Part shown: in pieces, positions 18,424 through 26,869 of the stretch | Numbering within the stretch: position 1 is the stretch's first letter | Layout of the letters: each line of letters opens with the position of its first letter | From: JABDJX01 sp039942715 | GTDB taxonomy: Bacteria; Pseudomonadota; Alphaproteobacteria; Rhodobacterales; Rhodobacteraceae | DNA length: 64,000 nt | Assembly (NCBI GenBank): GCA_039942715.1 | Contig: JBDVBY010000006.1 | Span: forward strand, 124,001 to 188,000 | Reading direction: 5' to 3' | Program-made: the position numbers and the translations under genes | Notes under the pieces: generated by a model | Databases searched by the model: none | Told to the model about the DNA's origin: nothing | What the model saw: the letters and a program-made list of their open reading frames with translations, nothing else

Positions 18424-18500
18424 TGGTCTGTCCCCTCTGAAATTCTAAGCAGAAAGGGGGGCCGCCTCTTTTTACGTTCCGTGCAGCCTCCACCCGTGAA

Positions 18501-18523
18501 AGCCCCCGCGCATGGCGGAGGCT
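18501..18523 (-). promoter_or_regulatory. Intercistronic stem-loop between TAXI binding protein and permease
   Basis: Read on the minus strand, AGCCTCCGC pairs with GCGGGGGCT across a short loop (nine positions, one mismatch), followed by TTTCACGG. It lies 20 bases after the binding-protein stop and 78 before the permease start. Such a hairpin could protect or partly terminate the message so that more binding protein than permease is made. It lacks a strong T-run. Confidence 0.55.
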
Positions 18524-18542
18524 TCCTTTTCACAATTCCAGA

Positions 18543-19505
18543 TCAGTTGATCCAGCCGCGCTCGCGGTAGTACTTTTCAGCACCGGGGTGCAAAGGCGCG
18601 CTAAGTCCATCTGCAATCATCTCTTCTTCTTTGAGAGTCGCAAACGCAGGGTGCAGACCTTTGAAACGATCAAAGTTCTCGAACACCGCCTGAACAACTG
18701 TGTAAACAACATCGTCGTCCACATCAGCAGAGGTCACAAACGTTGCCTTAACACCAAAGGTCTGGGTGTCTTCGTCATTGCCTTTGTAAAGACCGCCCGG
18801 AATTGTTGCTTTGGCATAGTAAGGATTGTCGCCAACAAGCTTGTCGATCGCATCGCCGGTCACGCTGACCAACTTGGCATCCACGGTTGATGTGGCTTCC
18901 TGGATCGAGCCATTCGGGTGACCAACAGTGTAGATAATCGCATCCACCTTGTTATCGCCCAAAGCCGCTGACTGCTCTGCTGGCTTCAGCTCTGAAGCTA
19001 GCGCAAAGTCGTCAGACGATTTGCCCATGGCACCCAAAACAACGTCCATCGTGGCGCGCTGACCGGAACCGGGGTTACCGACGTTCACGCGCTTACCGAA
19101 CAGATCGTCAAAGCTGCCGATTTCACTGTCAGCACGGGCCACAACGGTGAAAGGCTCGCCATGCACCGAGAAAACAGCGCGCAGGTTGTCGAATTTGTCG
19201 CCTTCAAACTGCGACGATCCGTTAAACGCATGGAACTGCCAGTCCGACTGGGCCACGCCCATGTCCATGTCGCCCGCTTTGATCGCATTGATATTTGCAA
19301 TCGACCCACCTGTAGAAGGCGCTGTGCACTTCAGGTTGTGATCAGCAGTACCGCGGTTCACCAACCGGCAAATCGACTGGCCAACCACAAAGTAAACGCC
19401 GGTTTGACCACCGGTGCCAATTGTTATGAACTTCTCTTGTGCCACGGCTGTTTGCGCCGCAAGGAGCCCCGCAGACAATAGGGCAGCAGTCTTAAAGATT
19501 CTCAT
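18543..19505 (-). CDS. TAXI-family TRAP transporter solute-binding protein
   Basis: A 320-residue periplasmic binding protein. Residues 1-22 are a Sec signal peptide (MRIFKTAALLSAGLLAAQTA with cleavage after VAQ-like Ala). The mature part starts with the TAXI-type pattern ITIGTGGQTGVYFVVGQSIC, then STGGSIANINAIKAGDMDMG (near 84) and VNVGNPGSGQRATMDVVLGA (near 140). Two cysteines (near 45 and 60) could form a periplasmic disulphide. GGGAG lies upstream of the ATG. It delivers an unknown solute, typically glutamate or a dicarboxylate in this family, to the fused permease downstream. Confidence 0.92.
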   Translation of the reverse strand: MRIFKTAALLSAGLLAAQTAVAQEKFITIGTGGQTGVYFVVGQSICRLVNRGTADHNLKCTAPSTGGSIANINAIKAGDMDMGVAQSDWQFHAFNGSSQFEGDKFDNLRAVFSVHGEPFTVVARADSEIGSFDDLFGKRVNVGNPGSGQRATMDVVLGAMGKSSDDFALASELKPAEQSAALGDNKVDAIIYTVGHPNGSIQEATSTVDAKLVSVTGDAIDKLVGDNPYYAKATIPGGLYKGNDEDTQTFGVKATFVTSADVDDDVVYTVVQAVFENFDRFKGLHPAFATLKEEEMIADGLSAPLHPGAEKYYRERGWIN

Positions 19506-19791
19506 CGTAAACTCCCATGTGATTTTCTTAGATTCGCGGCTTTGTGCCGACGTTGAACGCCAAGCCTACGATGGGTGGCGCGATCTCACAAACATTAAAA
19601 ACGAAAATTTTTGCAAGCGCTTGCAACAACGCGTTGTTTTTCGACAGATTTTTTCATGTCACAGATGGGACTTTGAAAGGGTGTATTTTGCACCGACTGC
19701 AAACACCCAACCCTCTCTCGACGCGCCCTAAAGCTGGGCGTACGGTGACGACGTCACGTCAGATTCCCCGCCAAAAAAGGGTGCCAGTTCC
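19506..19791. promoter_or_regulatory. Divergent intergenic region with LacI-type palindrome
   Basis: A 286-bp region between the TAXI operon and the aminotransferase gene. It holds the perfect 16-bp palindrome TTGCAAGCGCTTGCAA at 19611-19626, which has the CG-centred form of LacI/PurR-family operators. It also holds GTGACG-A-CGTCAC at 19745-19757, 34 bases before the aminotransferase start. No LacI-family gene lies in this window, so the regulator would be encoded elsewhere. Promoter boxes are not clear. Confidence 0.6.
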
Positions 19792-21111
19792 ATGTCACAT
19801 ATCTTTGGTCGCCATTGTCACGCAAACCCGCCCACTGCTGTCAGTGGTGAGGGGTGCTATCTGATCGACGAGATAGGCAAACGCTATCTTGATGGGTCCG
19901 GAGGCGCTGCAGTCAGTTGCTTGGGCCATGGTGATCCTGAGATTACTGAAGCCATAAAAGCGCAGCTTGATAAACTGGCCTTTGCGCACACAGGGTTCCT
20001 GACAAGCGAGCCTGCCGAGCAATTGGCGGACCTTTTGATTGAACACGCGCCCGGCGATCTGGAAAAGGTGTATCTTGTTTCAGGCGGTTCCGAGGCGACT
20101 GAGGCGGCGATCAAGCTGGCGCGCCAATATTGGGTTGAAAAAGGCGAACCCGGGCGCGGGCGATTGATTGCACGCAAGCAAAGCTATCACGGCAATACAA
20201 TCGGGGCGCTGAGTGCAGGCGGCAACGAATGGCGCCGCCAGCAATTCGCACCGCTGTTGTTAGACGTCAGCCACATCGAGCCCTGTTATGAATACCGCAA
20301 TCGCCGTGATGACGAGAGCGCCGAAGACTACGGCAAACGCGCTGCTAAGGCGCTAGAAGACGAACTTTTGCGCGTTGGTCCTGAAACTGTGATGGCGTTC
20401 ATGGCCGAACCCGTTGTAGGAGCGACGGCAGGCGCGCTGGCTCCCGTCCCGGGGTACTTCAAAGAAATCCGCAAGATTTGCGATCGTTACGGTGTGTTGT
20501 TGATCCTTGACGAAGTGATGTGTGGCATGGGGCGCACGGGCAGTCTGTTTGCCTGCGAACAAGACGGCGTTGCCCCCGACATTGCCTGCATCGCCAAAGG
20601 TCTGGGCGCGGGGTATCAACCAATTGGTGCGATGCTGTGCACCTCAGACATCTATGACACCATCGCTGGCGGCTCTGGCTTTTTCCAGCATGGCCACACC
20701 TATTTGGGTCATCCCGTTGCCGCTGCGGCTGGTCTCGCGGTCGTCAAAGCGATTCTGAACCGCGGTCTGATCCCGCGCGTTAATACGCAAGGCGAAAAGC
20801 TGGCCCAAGCGCTTCAAAACCGCTTCGCCCAGCATGCCCACATTGGCGATATTCGCGGTCGCGGCCTGTTTCGAGGCGTCGAAATTGTCGAGGATCGCGC
20901 CACCAAAGAGCCGTTCGATCCCGCAAAAGGCGTCGCGGCCAAAATCAAAAAGGCTGCATTCGCCGAAGGTCTGATTTGTTATCCGATGTCGGGCACCATC
21001 GACGGGCGGCGCGGTGATCACATTCTGATTGCCCCACCCTTCATCATCGAAGATCACCAGATCGACGAGCTGACAGACAAACTTGAACGCGCGATCGCGA
21101 CCGTCATCTGA
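19792..21111 (+). CDS. Class III (omega-type) PLP-dependent aminotransferase
   Basis: A 439-residue cytoplasmic aminotransferase of the class III family. It shows the phosphate/substrate motifs GGSEATEAAIKLA (near 99) and YHGNTIGALSAGG (near 129), the cofactor-ring aspartate in LLILDEVMCGMGRTGS (near 237) and the PLP lysine in CIAKGLGAGYQPIGAML (near 265). AAAGGGTG precedes the ATG. The next gene, a small decarboxylase-like protein, follows by 17 bases. Members use pyruvate or 2-oxoglutarate as acceptor for omega-amino acids or amines; the donor is unknown. Its divergence from a TAXI transporter suggests that the imported solute could be the amino donor. Confidence 0.88.
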   Translation: MSHIFGRHCHANPPTAVSGEGCYLIDEIGKRYLDGSGGAAVSCLGHGDPEITEAIKAQLDKLAFAHTGFLTSEPAEQLADLLIEHAPGDLEKVYLVSGGSEATEAAIKLARQYWVEKGEPGRGRLIARKQSYHGNTIGALSAGGNEWRRQQFAPLLLDVSHIEPCYEYRNRRDDESAEDYGKRAAKALEDELLRVGPETVMAFMAEPVVGATAGALAPVPGYFKEIRKICDRYGVLLILDEVMCGMGRTGSLFACEQDGVAPDIACIAKGLGAGYQPIGAMLCTSDIYDTIAGGSGFFQHGHTYLGHPVAAAAGLAVVKAILNRGLIPRVNTQGEKLAQALQNRFAQHAHIGDIRGRGLFRGVEIVEDRATKEPFDPAKGVAAKIKKAAFAEGLICYPMSGTIDGRRGDHILIAPPFIIEDHQIDELTDKLERAIATVI

Positions 21112-21128
21112 CCATCAGGGAAAGTAAG

Positions 21129-21665
21129 ATGCAGATTGCACCCATCAACGACGAAGACTGGCCAACCGAACTGGCCTACCTGCTGCCCGGCTTTGCGGGA
21201 AAGCTGAACGTTTATCGCACGATGGCCCATCACCCTGCCCTATTGCGGGCATGGGCGAACTTGCGCGAACACATCGTCAATCAGTCATCGCTCCCGAAAG
21301 ACTTTCTCGAAGTCGTTATTTTGCGCGCAGGGCACAATCTAAACTCTCCTTACGAATGGGCGCACCACGTTTTCCGCTCGCGCCAACTGGGGATGGCCGA
21401 CGCCCGCATCACATCAATTCAAGGCGAAGTTGAAAACATGGAGGACCGCGACGGGCTTTTGGCAAAAGCGGTGGATGAACTGTTTCAAACCGCACAGCTT
21501 TGCCCTCAAACGCAATCAGCGCTTATCGCCACGTTCAGTTTGCCGGCCATGTTCGATCTAATGGCGACCGTCGGTTTTTATTCGACGTTGGGCTTTATCT
21601 TGAACAGCTTCGACACGCCGCTGGATGACAACGTTAGGGCGGCCCTTGATGCATGGCCGGACTGA
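21129..21665 (+). CDS. Carboxymuconolactone decarboxylase (AhpD-like) family protein
   Basis: A 178-residue alpha-helical protein with the family core EVVILRAGHNLNSPYEWAHH (residues near 63-82). The CxxC pair of AhpD-type thiol peroxidases is absent; Ser/Glu/His positions (SPYEWAHH) match the non-thiol branch often seen beside catabolic genes. It is co-transcribed with the aminotransferase gene, with a 17-bp gap containing AGGGAAAG. Its reaction is not known; the context suggests further processing of the amino-transfer product. The C-terminal half is rich in helix formers and Phe, without membrane segments. Confidence 0.75.
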   Translation: MQIAPINDEDWPTELAYLLPGFAGKLNVYRTMAHHPALLRAWANLREHIVNQSSLPKDFLEVVILRAGHNLNSPYEWAHHVFRSRQLGMADARITSIQGEVENMEDRDGLLAKAVDELFQTAQLCPQTQSALIATFSLPAMFDLMATVGFYSTLGFILNSFDTPLDDNVRAALDAWPD

Positions 21666-21750
21666 GCACCGGGCTAACCAAAACCGCGCCCTGCGGCGGC
21701 ATCAAACACTGCGGCCTTAGGCTCTAAACCCATTCAGCAGATCGCTAAGC

Positions 21751-23679
21751 TCAATCGAAGAGCCCACCAAGCCCTTGGCGCAACTTGTCCTCAAGCTTGT
21801 CTTTCACCCGGTCTTCGACCTTCCGCGTTTCCTCTTTCAGCCGCTCTTTGGCCTGTTCTTTCACCCGGTCTTCCTGTTCGCGCAGCTTTTGCTTGGCGAC
21901 GAACTCAAGGTCAGGATAGATGCGCGGCTTGGACCAAGGCCCCTCAATGCGCACCGGAATAGACAGACCGCGCGTCACACTGTTTTCAAAGACACGCGGA
22001 GTCAGGCGGTAATCAAGCCGCTGACCGCCTAGATCAATCGTCCCCTGCCCGCGCGCCTCAAAAAGCGTGGCGCTTACAGCAAGGTCATCGTTGGAAAGCA
22101 CACCGCTATCGATCACAAAGCTAGCGTTCAGCGAGTCAAAAACAGTCGTCGCCCGATCGCCCACGGCTTCTGCCGCGTCGCTGCCGCCAAACAAGGACGC
22201 CAGATCAAACCCGGTGATATCACCGCGCCCGATATCAAGCGATCCGGCACCCGAAAGCGAGCGCATAATCTGATCGAGGTTTTGACCAACGCCGAGGAAG
22301 GAAAGTTGCGTATTCCCAGCCCCGCGCATCCGGTCAAACCCGGCCATGTCGGTCAAAAGCGCCTGGATCGCAACGGTGGTTCCGTCCATGTCGCCCGCAA
22401 CGCTCAACCCGTTGCGGTTGTTGGCCACAAATCGCCCTGTCAGCGCACCGCCAAAGGCCTGCGCACGTAGAATTTGCGCCACGGCGCGCGCGTTGTCGAT
22501 GGTGACAGAAAGTGCCACGTCCTGCATTTCTGTCGATCCGAAATCAACCGCCGCCGCATTTATGCGCACATCAGCGTTCAAAAGGCTGAGCCCACTTGCA
22601 TCAATTGGATCGGTAGACCAACCCGTACCATCGGCAGGCTGATCGATGCTCTCTTTAGAATCTTCAGTCGCACTGCCTTCTTCAGCAGACAAAAAACTTA
22701 GGTCCAACGCATTTGCGCTGAGTTCTGCCACCACAAACGGAACATCTGAAAGGGCAACGGAAACAGGTCCTTGCAGGCGGTTCTTACCAAATCGATAGTC
22801 GCCCCCGGCGATGTCTATGCCCTCAGCAGAGGCCGCCAAGCTGCCCGAGACTTCGATTGGCAAGAACTCCTCGGGCACTGCTGCTGCTTCCCCACCGCTT
22901 AGCGCTGCCAGTGCACCCGGCGACGGGAGCGAAGCGGAGAAATCACCAGTAAGACGACCGTCAACCGTTGCGTCACCCACAAAGGCAATCGCGTTTTGTC
23001 CAACGCGTGCATCCAAAGACACGGCCGAAACTGCACCAGCCAGAAGAGCGGACAGTGCACCGACTTCGATATCTGCCGAGGCGGTCTGCCCACCTGCATC
23101 CAGCGAAAGCGAAGCCGTCAAAGGCGTATCACTTGCGGCCATAGACGCCGCGACATCGATGTTTTCAAAAACCAGATCGGTCCCGGCGGCGACGTCTTGA
23201 TACCGGAACGTGCCGTTTTGAACCGACAGTCCGGCAAGTGAGAGGTCCGATTGACCAACTCCGCCCGCACCACTGTCACCAACCGCCGCGGGCGTATCGT
23301 CCGTTGTTGCCCAGTTTGCATTCCCGTCGGCGTCTTTGATTAAGGTCACGACCGGGCCCACCAGGGTCACCTCTTGCACATCAATGCGGCGCGACAACAG
23401 CGCCCAAAGATCAACCCCCACGCTCAGCGCTTCACCAGAAATCAACGGAGCATCCCCGCGCGTTCCAGCAATTTCAAAACCACCCGTGCGCACACCAAGG
23501 TTTGGGAAAAGCTGCGGGCGCAGTGATCCGGACAGCGATACCTCGCGGCCCGACATGGCTGTGATCCGCTCGCCTGCGATTTTTGCCAGACGTTCGCCCG
23601 AGATCAGGAAAATTCCGCCGACCAGAACGATGATCAACACCACAAGCACGGCCAAAGCACGTATCGCTAAACGAAGCAC
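21751..23679 (-). CDS. AsmA-family protein
   Basis: A 642-residue protein with one N-terminal membrane helix (LAVLVVLIIVLVGGIFLISG, near residues 9-28) followed by a large periplasmic region with the AsmA-type beta-strand repeats; GREVSLSGSLRPQLFPNLGV near 45 is the family entry and the C-terminal AsmA domain contains GAGSLDIGRGDITGFDLASL. The extreme C-terminus is charged and helical, rich in Lys, Glu and Arg. I prefer the GTG start at 23679, which has AGGAG six bases upstream, over a TTG 13 codons earlier. AsmA proteins span the periplasm and influence outer-membrane lipid transport. It stands alone on its strand. Confidence 0.87.
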   Translation of the reverse strand: MLRLAIRALAVLVVLIIVLVGGIFLISGERLAKIAGERITAMSGREVSLSGSLRPQLFPNLGVRTGGFEIAGTRGDAPLISGEALSVGVDLWALLSRRIDVQEVTLVGPVVTLIKDADGNANWATTDDTPAAVGDSGAGGVGQSDLSLAGLSVQNGTFRYQDVAAGTDLVFENIDVAASMAASDTPLTASLSLDAGGQTASADIEVGALSALLAGAVSAVSLDARVGQNAIAFVGDATVDGRLTGDFSASLPSPGALAALSGGEAAAVPEEFLPIEVSGSLAASAEGIDIAGGDYRFGKNRLQGPVSVALSDVPFVVAELSANALDLSFLSAEEGSATEDSKESIDQPADGTGWSTDPIDASGLSLLNADVRINAAAVDFGSTEMQDVALSVTIDNARAVAQILRAQAFGGALTGRFVANNRNGLSVAGDMDGTTVAIQALLTDMAGFDRMRGAGNTQLSFLGVGQNLDQIMRSLSGAGSLDIGRGDITGFDLASLFGGSDAAEAVGDRATTVFDSLNASFVIDSGVLSNDDLAVSATLFEARGQGTIDLGGQRLDYRLTPRVFENSVTRGLSIPVRIEGPWSKPRIYPDLEFVAKQKLREQEDRVKEQAKERLKEETRKVEDRVKDKLEDKLRQGLGGLFD

Positions 23680-23785
23680 TGCAAACTCCTCATGTATCAA
23701 AAGGGCTTTTTTGCCCAACTGTATTGTTGCGCGACTGATACGCGAAGTTCATGGGAAACTCACCCTGTTTCTTGGCACAAAGGCG

Positions 23786-24592
23786 TTAAGATTTGGGGCG
23801 CACCCGCGCGGCAGACTTGTCGGCAAAGGCGGCCAATCTGGCACGCGCATCGGGCTGCGTGTTCACGACGCCCGCCACGACCGCTTCCGCGTAGGCGGCA
23901 TCCATCGCGGACATATTTTGCATGTGGCTCACAGCCGAGCAAATCGCGAAGTTCGACAGTGGTAGATTCTGTGCCGTGCGACGCGCCAACTCAACGGCGG
24001 CATCAAAGCTAGAGCCTTCAACAAGGTACTGCGCAAAGCCCAGATCGATGGCCTCTTGACCCTGATACACACGACCCGTCAGCATCATGTCAATCATCCG
24101 CGCTTTGCCAACCAGATCAGTGACACGGATCGTCGCCCCACCCCCTGTGAACAAACCGCGCTGCCCCTCGGGCAAAGCAACGTAAGCTGTTTCGTCCATC
24201 ACGCGGATATGCGCCGCACTGGCCAACTCAAGGCCACCACCAACAACCGCACCTTGCAACGCGGCAATCACTGGCACGCCGCCGTATTCCATTTTGTTAA
24301 ACGCCTCGTGCCAGCGCAAACAGACGTGCATAAAATCAGCCGGGCTGCGATCCGCATCGTGGTGCTCGATTAGATCAAGCCCAGCGCAGAAGTGTTCCCC
24401 CGCGCCTGCCAGCACAACAGCACCAACACCAGCGCGCGGCGCATCACTAAAGAAGCGCACGAGTTCTTCGATCGTGGCCAGATCAAGCGCGTTGCGCTTT
24501 GCCGGGCGGTTCAGCGTGACGATCCAAACGCCATCGTCTTCGACCCGGATGTCGAGGTTCTTAAAGCTTGCGATATCAATGTCCAAAGTCAT
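23786..24592 (-). CDS. Enoyl-CoA hydratase/crotonase family protein (possible DmdD-like)
   Basis: A 268-residue crotonase. The CoA-binding strand is VTLNRPAKRNAL (near 25), the oxyanion-hole segments are FCAGLDL (near 68) and LQGAVVGGGLELA (near 112), and two acidic residues, Glu122 in GGGLELA and Glu142 in ALPEGQRGLF, match the catalytic pair of true hydratases. The ATG at 24592 lies 19 bases after the GntR gene; a longer frame from 24682 would overlap that gene. Divergent genes encode an acyl-CoA ligase and a DmdA-type demethylase, so a role as methylthioacryloyl-CoA hydratase (DmdD) is an attractive inference. A general enoyl-CoA hydratase is the alternative. Confidence 0.8.
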   Translation of the reverse strand: MTLDIDIASFKNLDIRVEDDGVWIVTLNRPAKRNALDLATIEELVRFFSDAPRAGVGAVVLAGAGEHFCAGLDLIEHHDADRSPADFMHVCLRWHEAFNKMEYGGVPVIAALQGAVVGGGLELASAAHIRVMDETAYVALPEGQRGLFTGGGATIRVTDLVGKARMIDMMLTGRVYQGQEAIDLGFAQYLVEGSSFDAAVELARRTAQNLPLSNFAICSAVSHMQNMSAMDAAYAEAVVAGVVNTQPDARARLAAFADKSAARVRPKS

Positions 24593-24611
24593 CTCAGCGT
24601 TTCCGTTGTTG

Positions 24612-25373
24612 TCAAAGCTGCCGAATGCTCGGCCCATTTTTTGCACGCGCTTTGTCTTTTTCCGACATAACAGTGTGCGCAAGTTTCACAGTGTAGGCTT
24701 CCAAACGCTCCAAAGCGTCGCTCACCTTAGCCCCATCAAACGCCTCAACCGCGTTCAGAATGTCCGTATGGATCGCTACAATTTCAGCGCGAGAGCGTGC
24801 AGTGAACGTGATCATGTTCATCAACGGCTGCATCGCCTCGATAGAGCCGGACAATTGATAGGACAGCACCGGATTTTGCGCGCCATCAATCAGCGCCAGA
24901 TGAAACGCGACGTCAGATGTGCAAAACGACTCATCACTCAGGTTTGCCACGCTTTGGCGCTCGATCTCGGCGCGCATCACCTTCAGTTGTTTGGGCTTGC
25001 GGCGCTTTGCCGCCATTGGTGCGCAGGCTTTTTCCAATGCAAAGCGCGCCTCGCAAGCAGTATCAAAGCTCACCTCGTTCATACTGAGAAGCAGCGTTGA
25101 TGTGGTCACCAATTGCTTGGTCGCATCCGCGTAAGACATCCGGTTCACAAAGGCCCCGCCAAAGGCCCCACGTTGCGTTTTTATCAAGGATTGCGCCGCC
25201 AAACGCTTGAGCGCCTCGCGCACTGTAGAGCGGGAAACATCGAATTGTTCGGCCAGTTCTGCCTCTGACGGGAGGCGCTCACCGACGATCAAAGCGCCCT
25301 CAACAATCGAATTGCGAATGGCCGCCGCGATCTGAACCGAGAGGCCGGTTGTACTGTCTGGATCAATTTTCAT
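24612..25373 (-). CDS. GntR-family transcriptional regulator (FadR/FCD type)
   Basis: A 253-residue regulator with a winged helix-turn-helix (ERLPSEAELAEQFDVSRSTV near residues 33-52, then REALKRLAAQSLIKT) and an all-helical FCD ligand domain with the metal-site pattern DVAFHLALIDGAQNP (near 157) and later histidines. It forms a short operon with the crotonase gene and is divergent from the DUF2182-DUF1326-ligase-DmdA operon. An inverted repeat, GTCAGAC/GTCTGAC, begins three bases before its ATG, leaving no room for a Shine-Dalgarno site. So it is probably autoregulated and may be translated from a leaderless message. Confidence 0.87.
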   Translation of the reverse strand: MKIDPDSTTGLSVQIAAAIRNSIVEGALIVGERLPSEAELAEQFDVSRSTVREALKRLAAQSLIKTQRGAFGGAFVNRMSYADATKQLVTTSTLLLSMNEVSFDTACEARFALEKACAPMAAKRRKPKQLKVMRAEIERQSVANLSDESFCTSDVAFHLALIDGAQNPVLSYQLSGSIEAMQPLMNMITFTARSRAEIVAIHTDILNAVEAFDGAKVSDALERLEAYTVKLAHTVMSEKDKARAKNGPSIRQL

Positions 25374-25399
25374 TTGTCAGACATTTAAAAGTCTGACAT
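25374..25399. promoter_or_regulatory. Probable GntR operator: tandem GTCxGACATT repeats
   Basis: TGTCAGACATT and AGTCTGACATT lie 15 bases apart, so the core forms both a direct repeat and an inverted repeat (GTCAGAC at 25376-25382, GTCTGAC at 25391-25397). The site sits at the start codon of the GntR gene and about 40 bases before the DUF2182 gene, placed to control both directions. Binding by the adjacent GntR protein is inferred. Confidence 0.65.
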
Positions 25400-25434
25400 T
25401 TAAATTGCAACCGCAGACTTGAGGGAGACCGCGC

Positions 25435-26193
25435 GTGTTCGCAAATCGGGTCCGTTCCATGCTTGGCACGCAATGGCTGATGCTGTTTGGCGCGATCCTT
25501 GCTGCATGGGTGGCGCTCTATGCGATGGCGATCCCGACCGAGCTACGCGAAGCGTCTCGGGTTTTTGGCTCTGACTTCTGGGTCGCACTCTGTACGGTCA
25601 CACCTGATTTGGCAGGCATGGTGCGCGTCACGGTGATGTGGCTGCTGATGTCGGTGGCTATGATGTTGCCCACCGTGCTGCCGACGTTCGCGGCTTACGA
25701 TGATCTGGCACAAAACACCGACATCGACTTGCCAAGGTTCACCGCAGGCTTCCTCACGATCTGGGCGGGCTTTTCAGTCCTTGCCGCAACCCTTCAAATG
25801 GCGCTTTTCCGTGCTGACTTGGTCAGCAGTTTTGGCGACAGCCGCTCAGCCGCGTTGACCGTCGCCCTACTCGGCATCGCAGGCCTCTACCAATTCTCAG
25901 CGCTTAAAGAAGCTTGCCTCAGCAAATGCCGCGCGCCTGTCACCTTCTTTATGCAGCACTGGGAGGAAGGCGCGTGGCGTATGGGCCTAAGACTGGGCGC
26001 GACATGTTTGGGCTGCTGCTGGGCGCTGATGCTGCTCGCCTTTGTGGGCGGCGTGATGAGCCTTGCCTTCATGGGCCTCGCGACACTGATCATGACTTTG
26101 GAAAAACTGCCCGACATCGGGCGCTGGCTGAACAAACCGCTTGGTGTCGCCCTGTTGGGTGGCGCGGTTTTTGTGGCTGTCACAGGACTTTAG
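25435..26193 (+). CDS. DUF2182 family membrane protein (predicted metal-binding)
   Basis: A 252-residue inner-membrane protein with about six hydrophobic segments (first near 12-32, last near 230-250). The family motif LKEACLSKCRAPVTFF followed by a Trp (near 155-175) contains two cysteines typical of DUF2182, and further Cys residues occur in TCLGCCWALM (near 196). The methionine-rich segment VMWLLMSVAMMLP lies near 65. The GTG start has GAGGGAG upstream. It is followed 12 bases later by a DUF1326 gene, its usual partner. The biochemical role of this pair is unknown to me; metal or thiol handling is suggested by the residues only. Confidence 0.85.
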   Translation: MFANRVRSMLGTQWLMLFGAILAAWVALYAMAIPTELREASRVFGSDFWVALCTVTPDLAGMVRVTVMWLLMSVAMMLPTVLPTFAAYDDLAQNTDIDLPRFTAGFLTIWAGFSVLAATLQMALFRADLVSSFGDSRSAALTVALLGIAGLYQFSALKEACLSKCRAPVTFFMQHWEEGAWRMGLRLGATCLGCCWALMLLAFVGGVMSLAFMGLATLIMTLEKLPDIGRWLNKPLGVALLGGAVFVAVTGL

Positions 26194-26205
26194 GGAGAGA
26201 AGGTA

Positions 26206-26841
26206 ATGGCATTGGATGGAGAAATCGGCACTGTCCCTTGGACAATGCAGGGCGAGCTTATTTTGAACTGCAACTGCACAGTGTTTTGCCCCTGCGTTGT
26301 ATCGCTAGGTCAGCATCCGCCAACCGAAGGACACTGTCAGACGTGGGGTGGTATTCGCATCGATCAGGGTGGCTACGGTGATGTTGATCTGTCTGGACTG
26401 AACATCGGGTTGATGATCGAAATCCCCGAACGCATGGCGCGCGGCAACTGGAAAGTCGCGCTGTTCATTGATGATCGCGCCAGTGACGAAGCCTATGACG
26501 CAATCGTCACGATTATGTCGGGAAAGGCACGCGGCACGACAGGGTTGTTTAGCATTCTGGTCTCCGAACTGCTGGGCCATGAGCGTCAGCCGATTACGTA
26601 TGAGAACGAAGGAAAGACGCGCCGCATCGTCGTAGGCAAGCGGATCAAAGGAGAGGTTGTACCAGTGGCGGGAAAGGACCCCGAGAATGATCTGGTGATC
26701 ACCAATACTCAGTATTGGATGGGGCCTGACATCACTGTTGCGACCGCCAATCAGGGGCGGTTGCGCGCCTTTGGTCGGGTTTGGGATTTTGAGGGGCGCT
26801 CTGCCGAGATCTGCCAGATCAACTGGCACGGCCCCAAGTAG
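26206..26841 (+). CDS. DUF1326 domain protein
   Basis: A 211-residue soluble protein of the DUF1326 family. The N-terminal motif NCNCTVFCPC (near residues 22-31) is a dense cysteine cluster able to bind metal. There is no signal peptide. It is translated from an ATG preceded by GGGAGAGAAGG and sits between the DUF2182 gene and the acyl-CoA ligase. DUF2182 and DUF1326 genes commonly travel together, but here they are inside a DMSP-demethylase-type operon. Function is unknown; delivering metal or handling a reactive thiol such as methanethiol would fit but is speculation. Confidence 0.83.
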   Translation: MALDGEIGTVPWTMQGELILNCNCTVFCPCVVSLGQHPPTEGHCQTWGGIRIDQGGYGDVDLSGLNIGLMIEIPERMARGNWKVALFIDDRASDEAYDAIVTIMSGKARGTTGLFSILVSELLGHERQPITYENEGKTRRIVVGKRIKGEVVPVAGKDPENDLVITNTQYWMGPDITVATANQGRLRAFGRVWDFEGRSAEICQINWHGPK

Positions 26842-26869
26842 GCGGCGTTTTCTGGGAGGAGAGTGCGCA

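Noticed and set aside
23680..23718. TTG start of the AsmA gene 13 codons upstream
   Set aside because: The GTG at 23679 has AGGAG at ideal spacing directly before it and begins at the usual place before the membrane helix.
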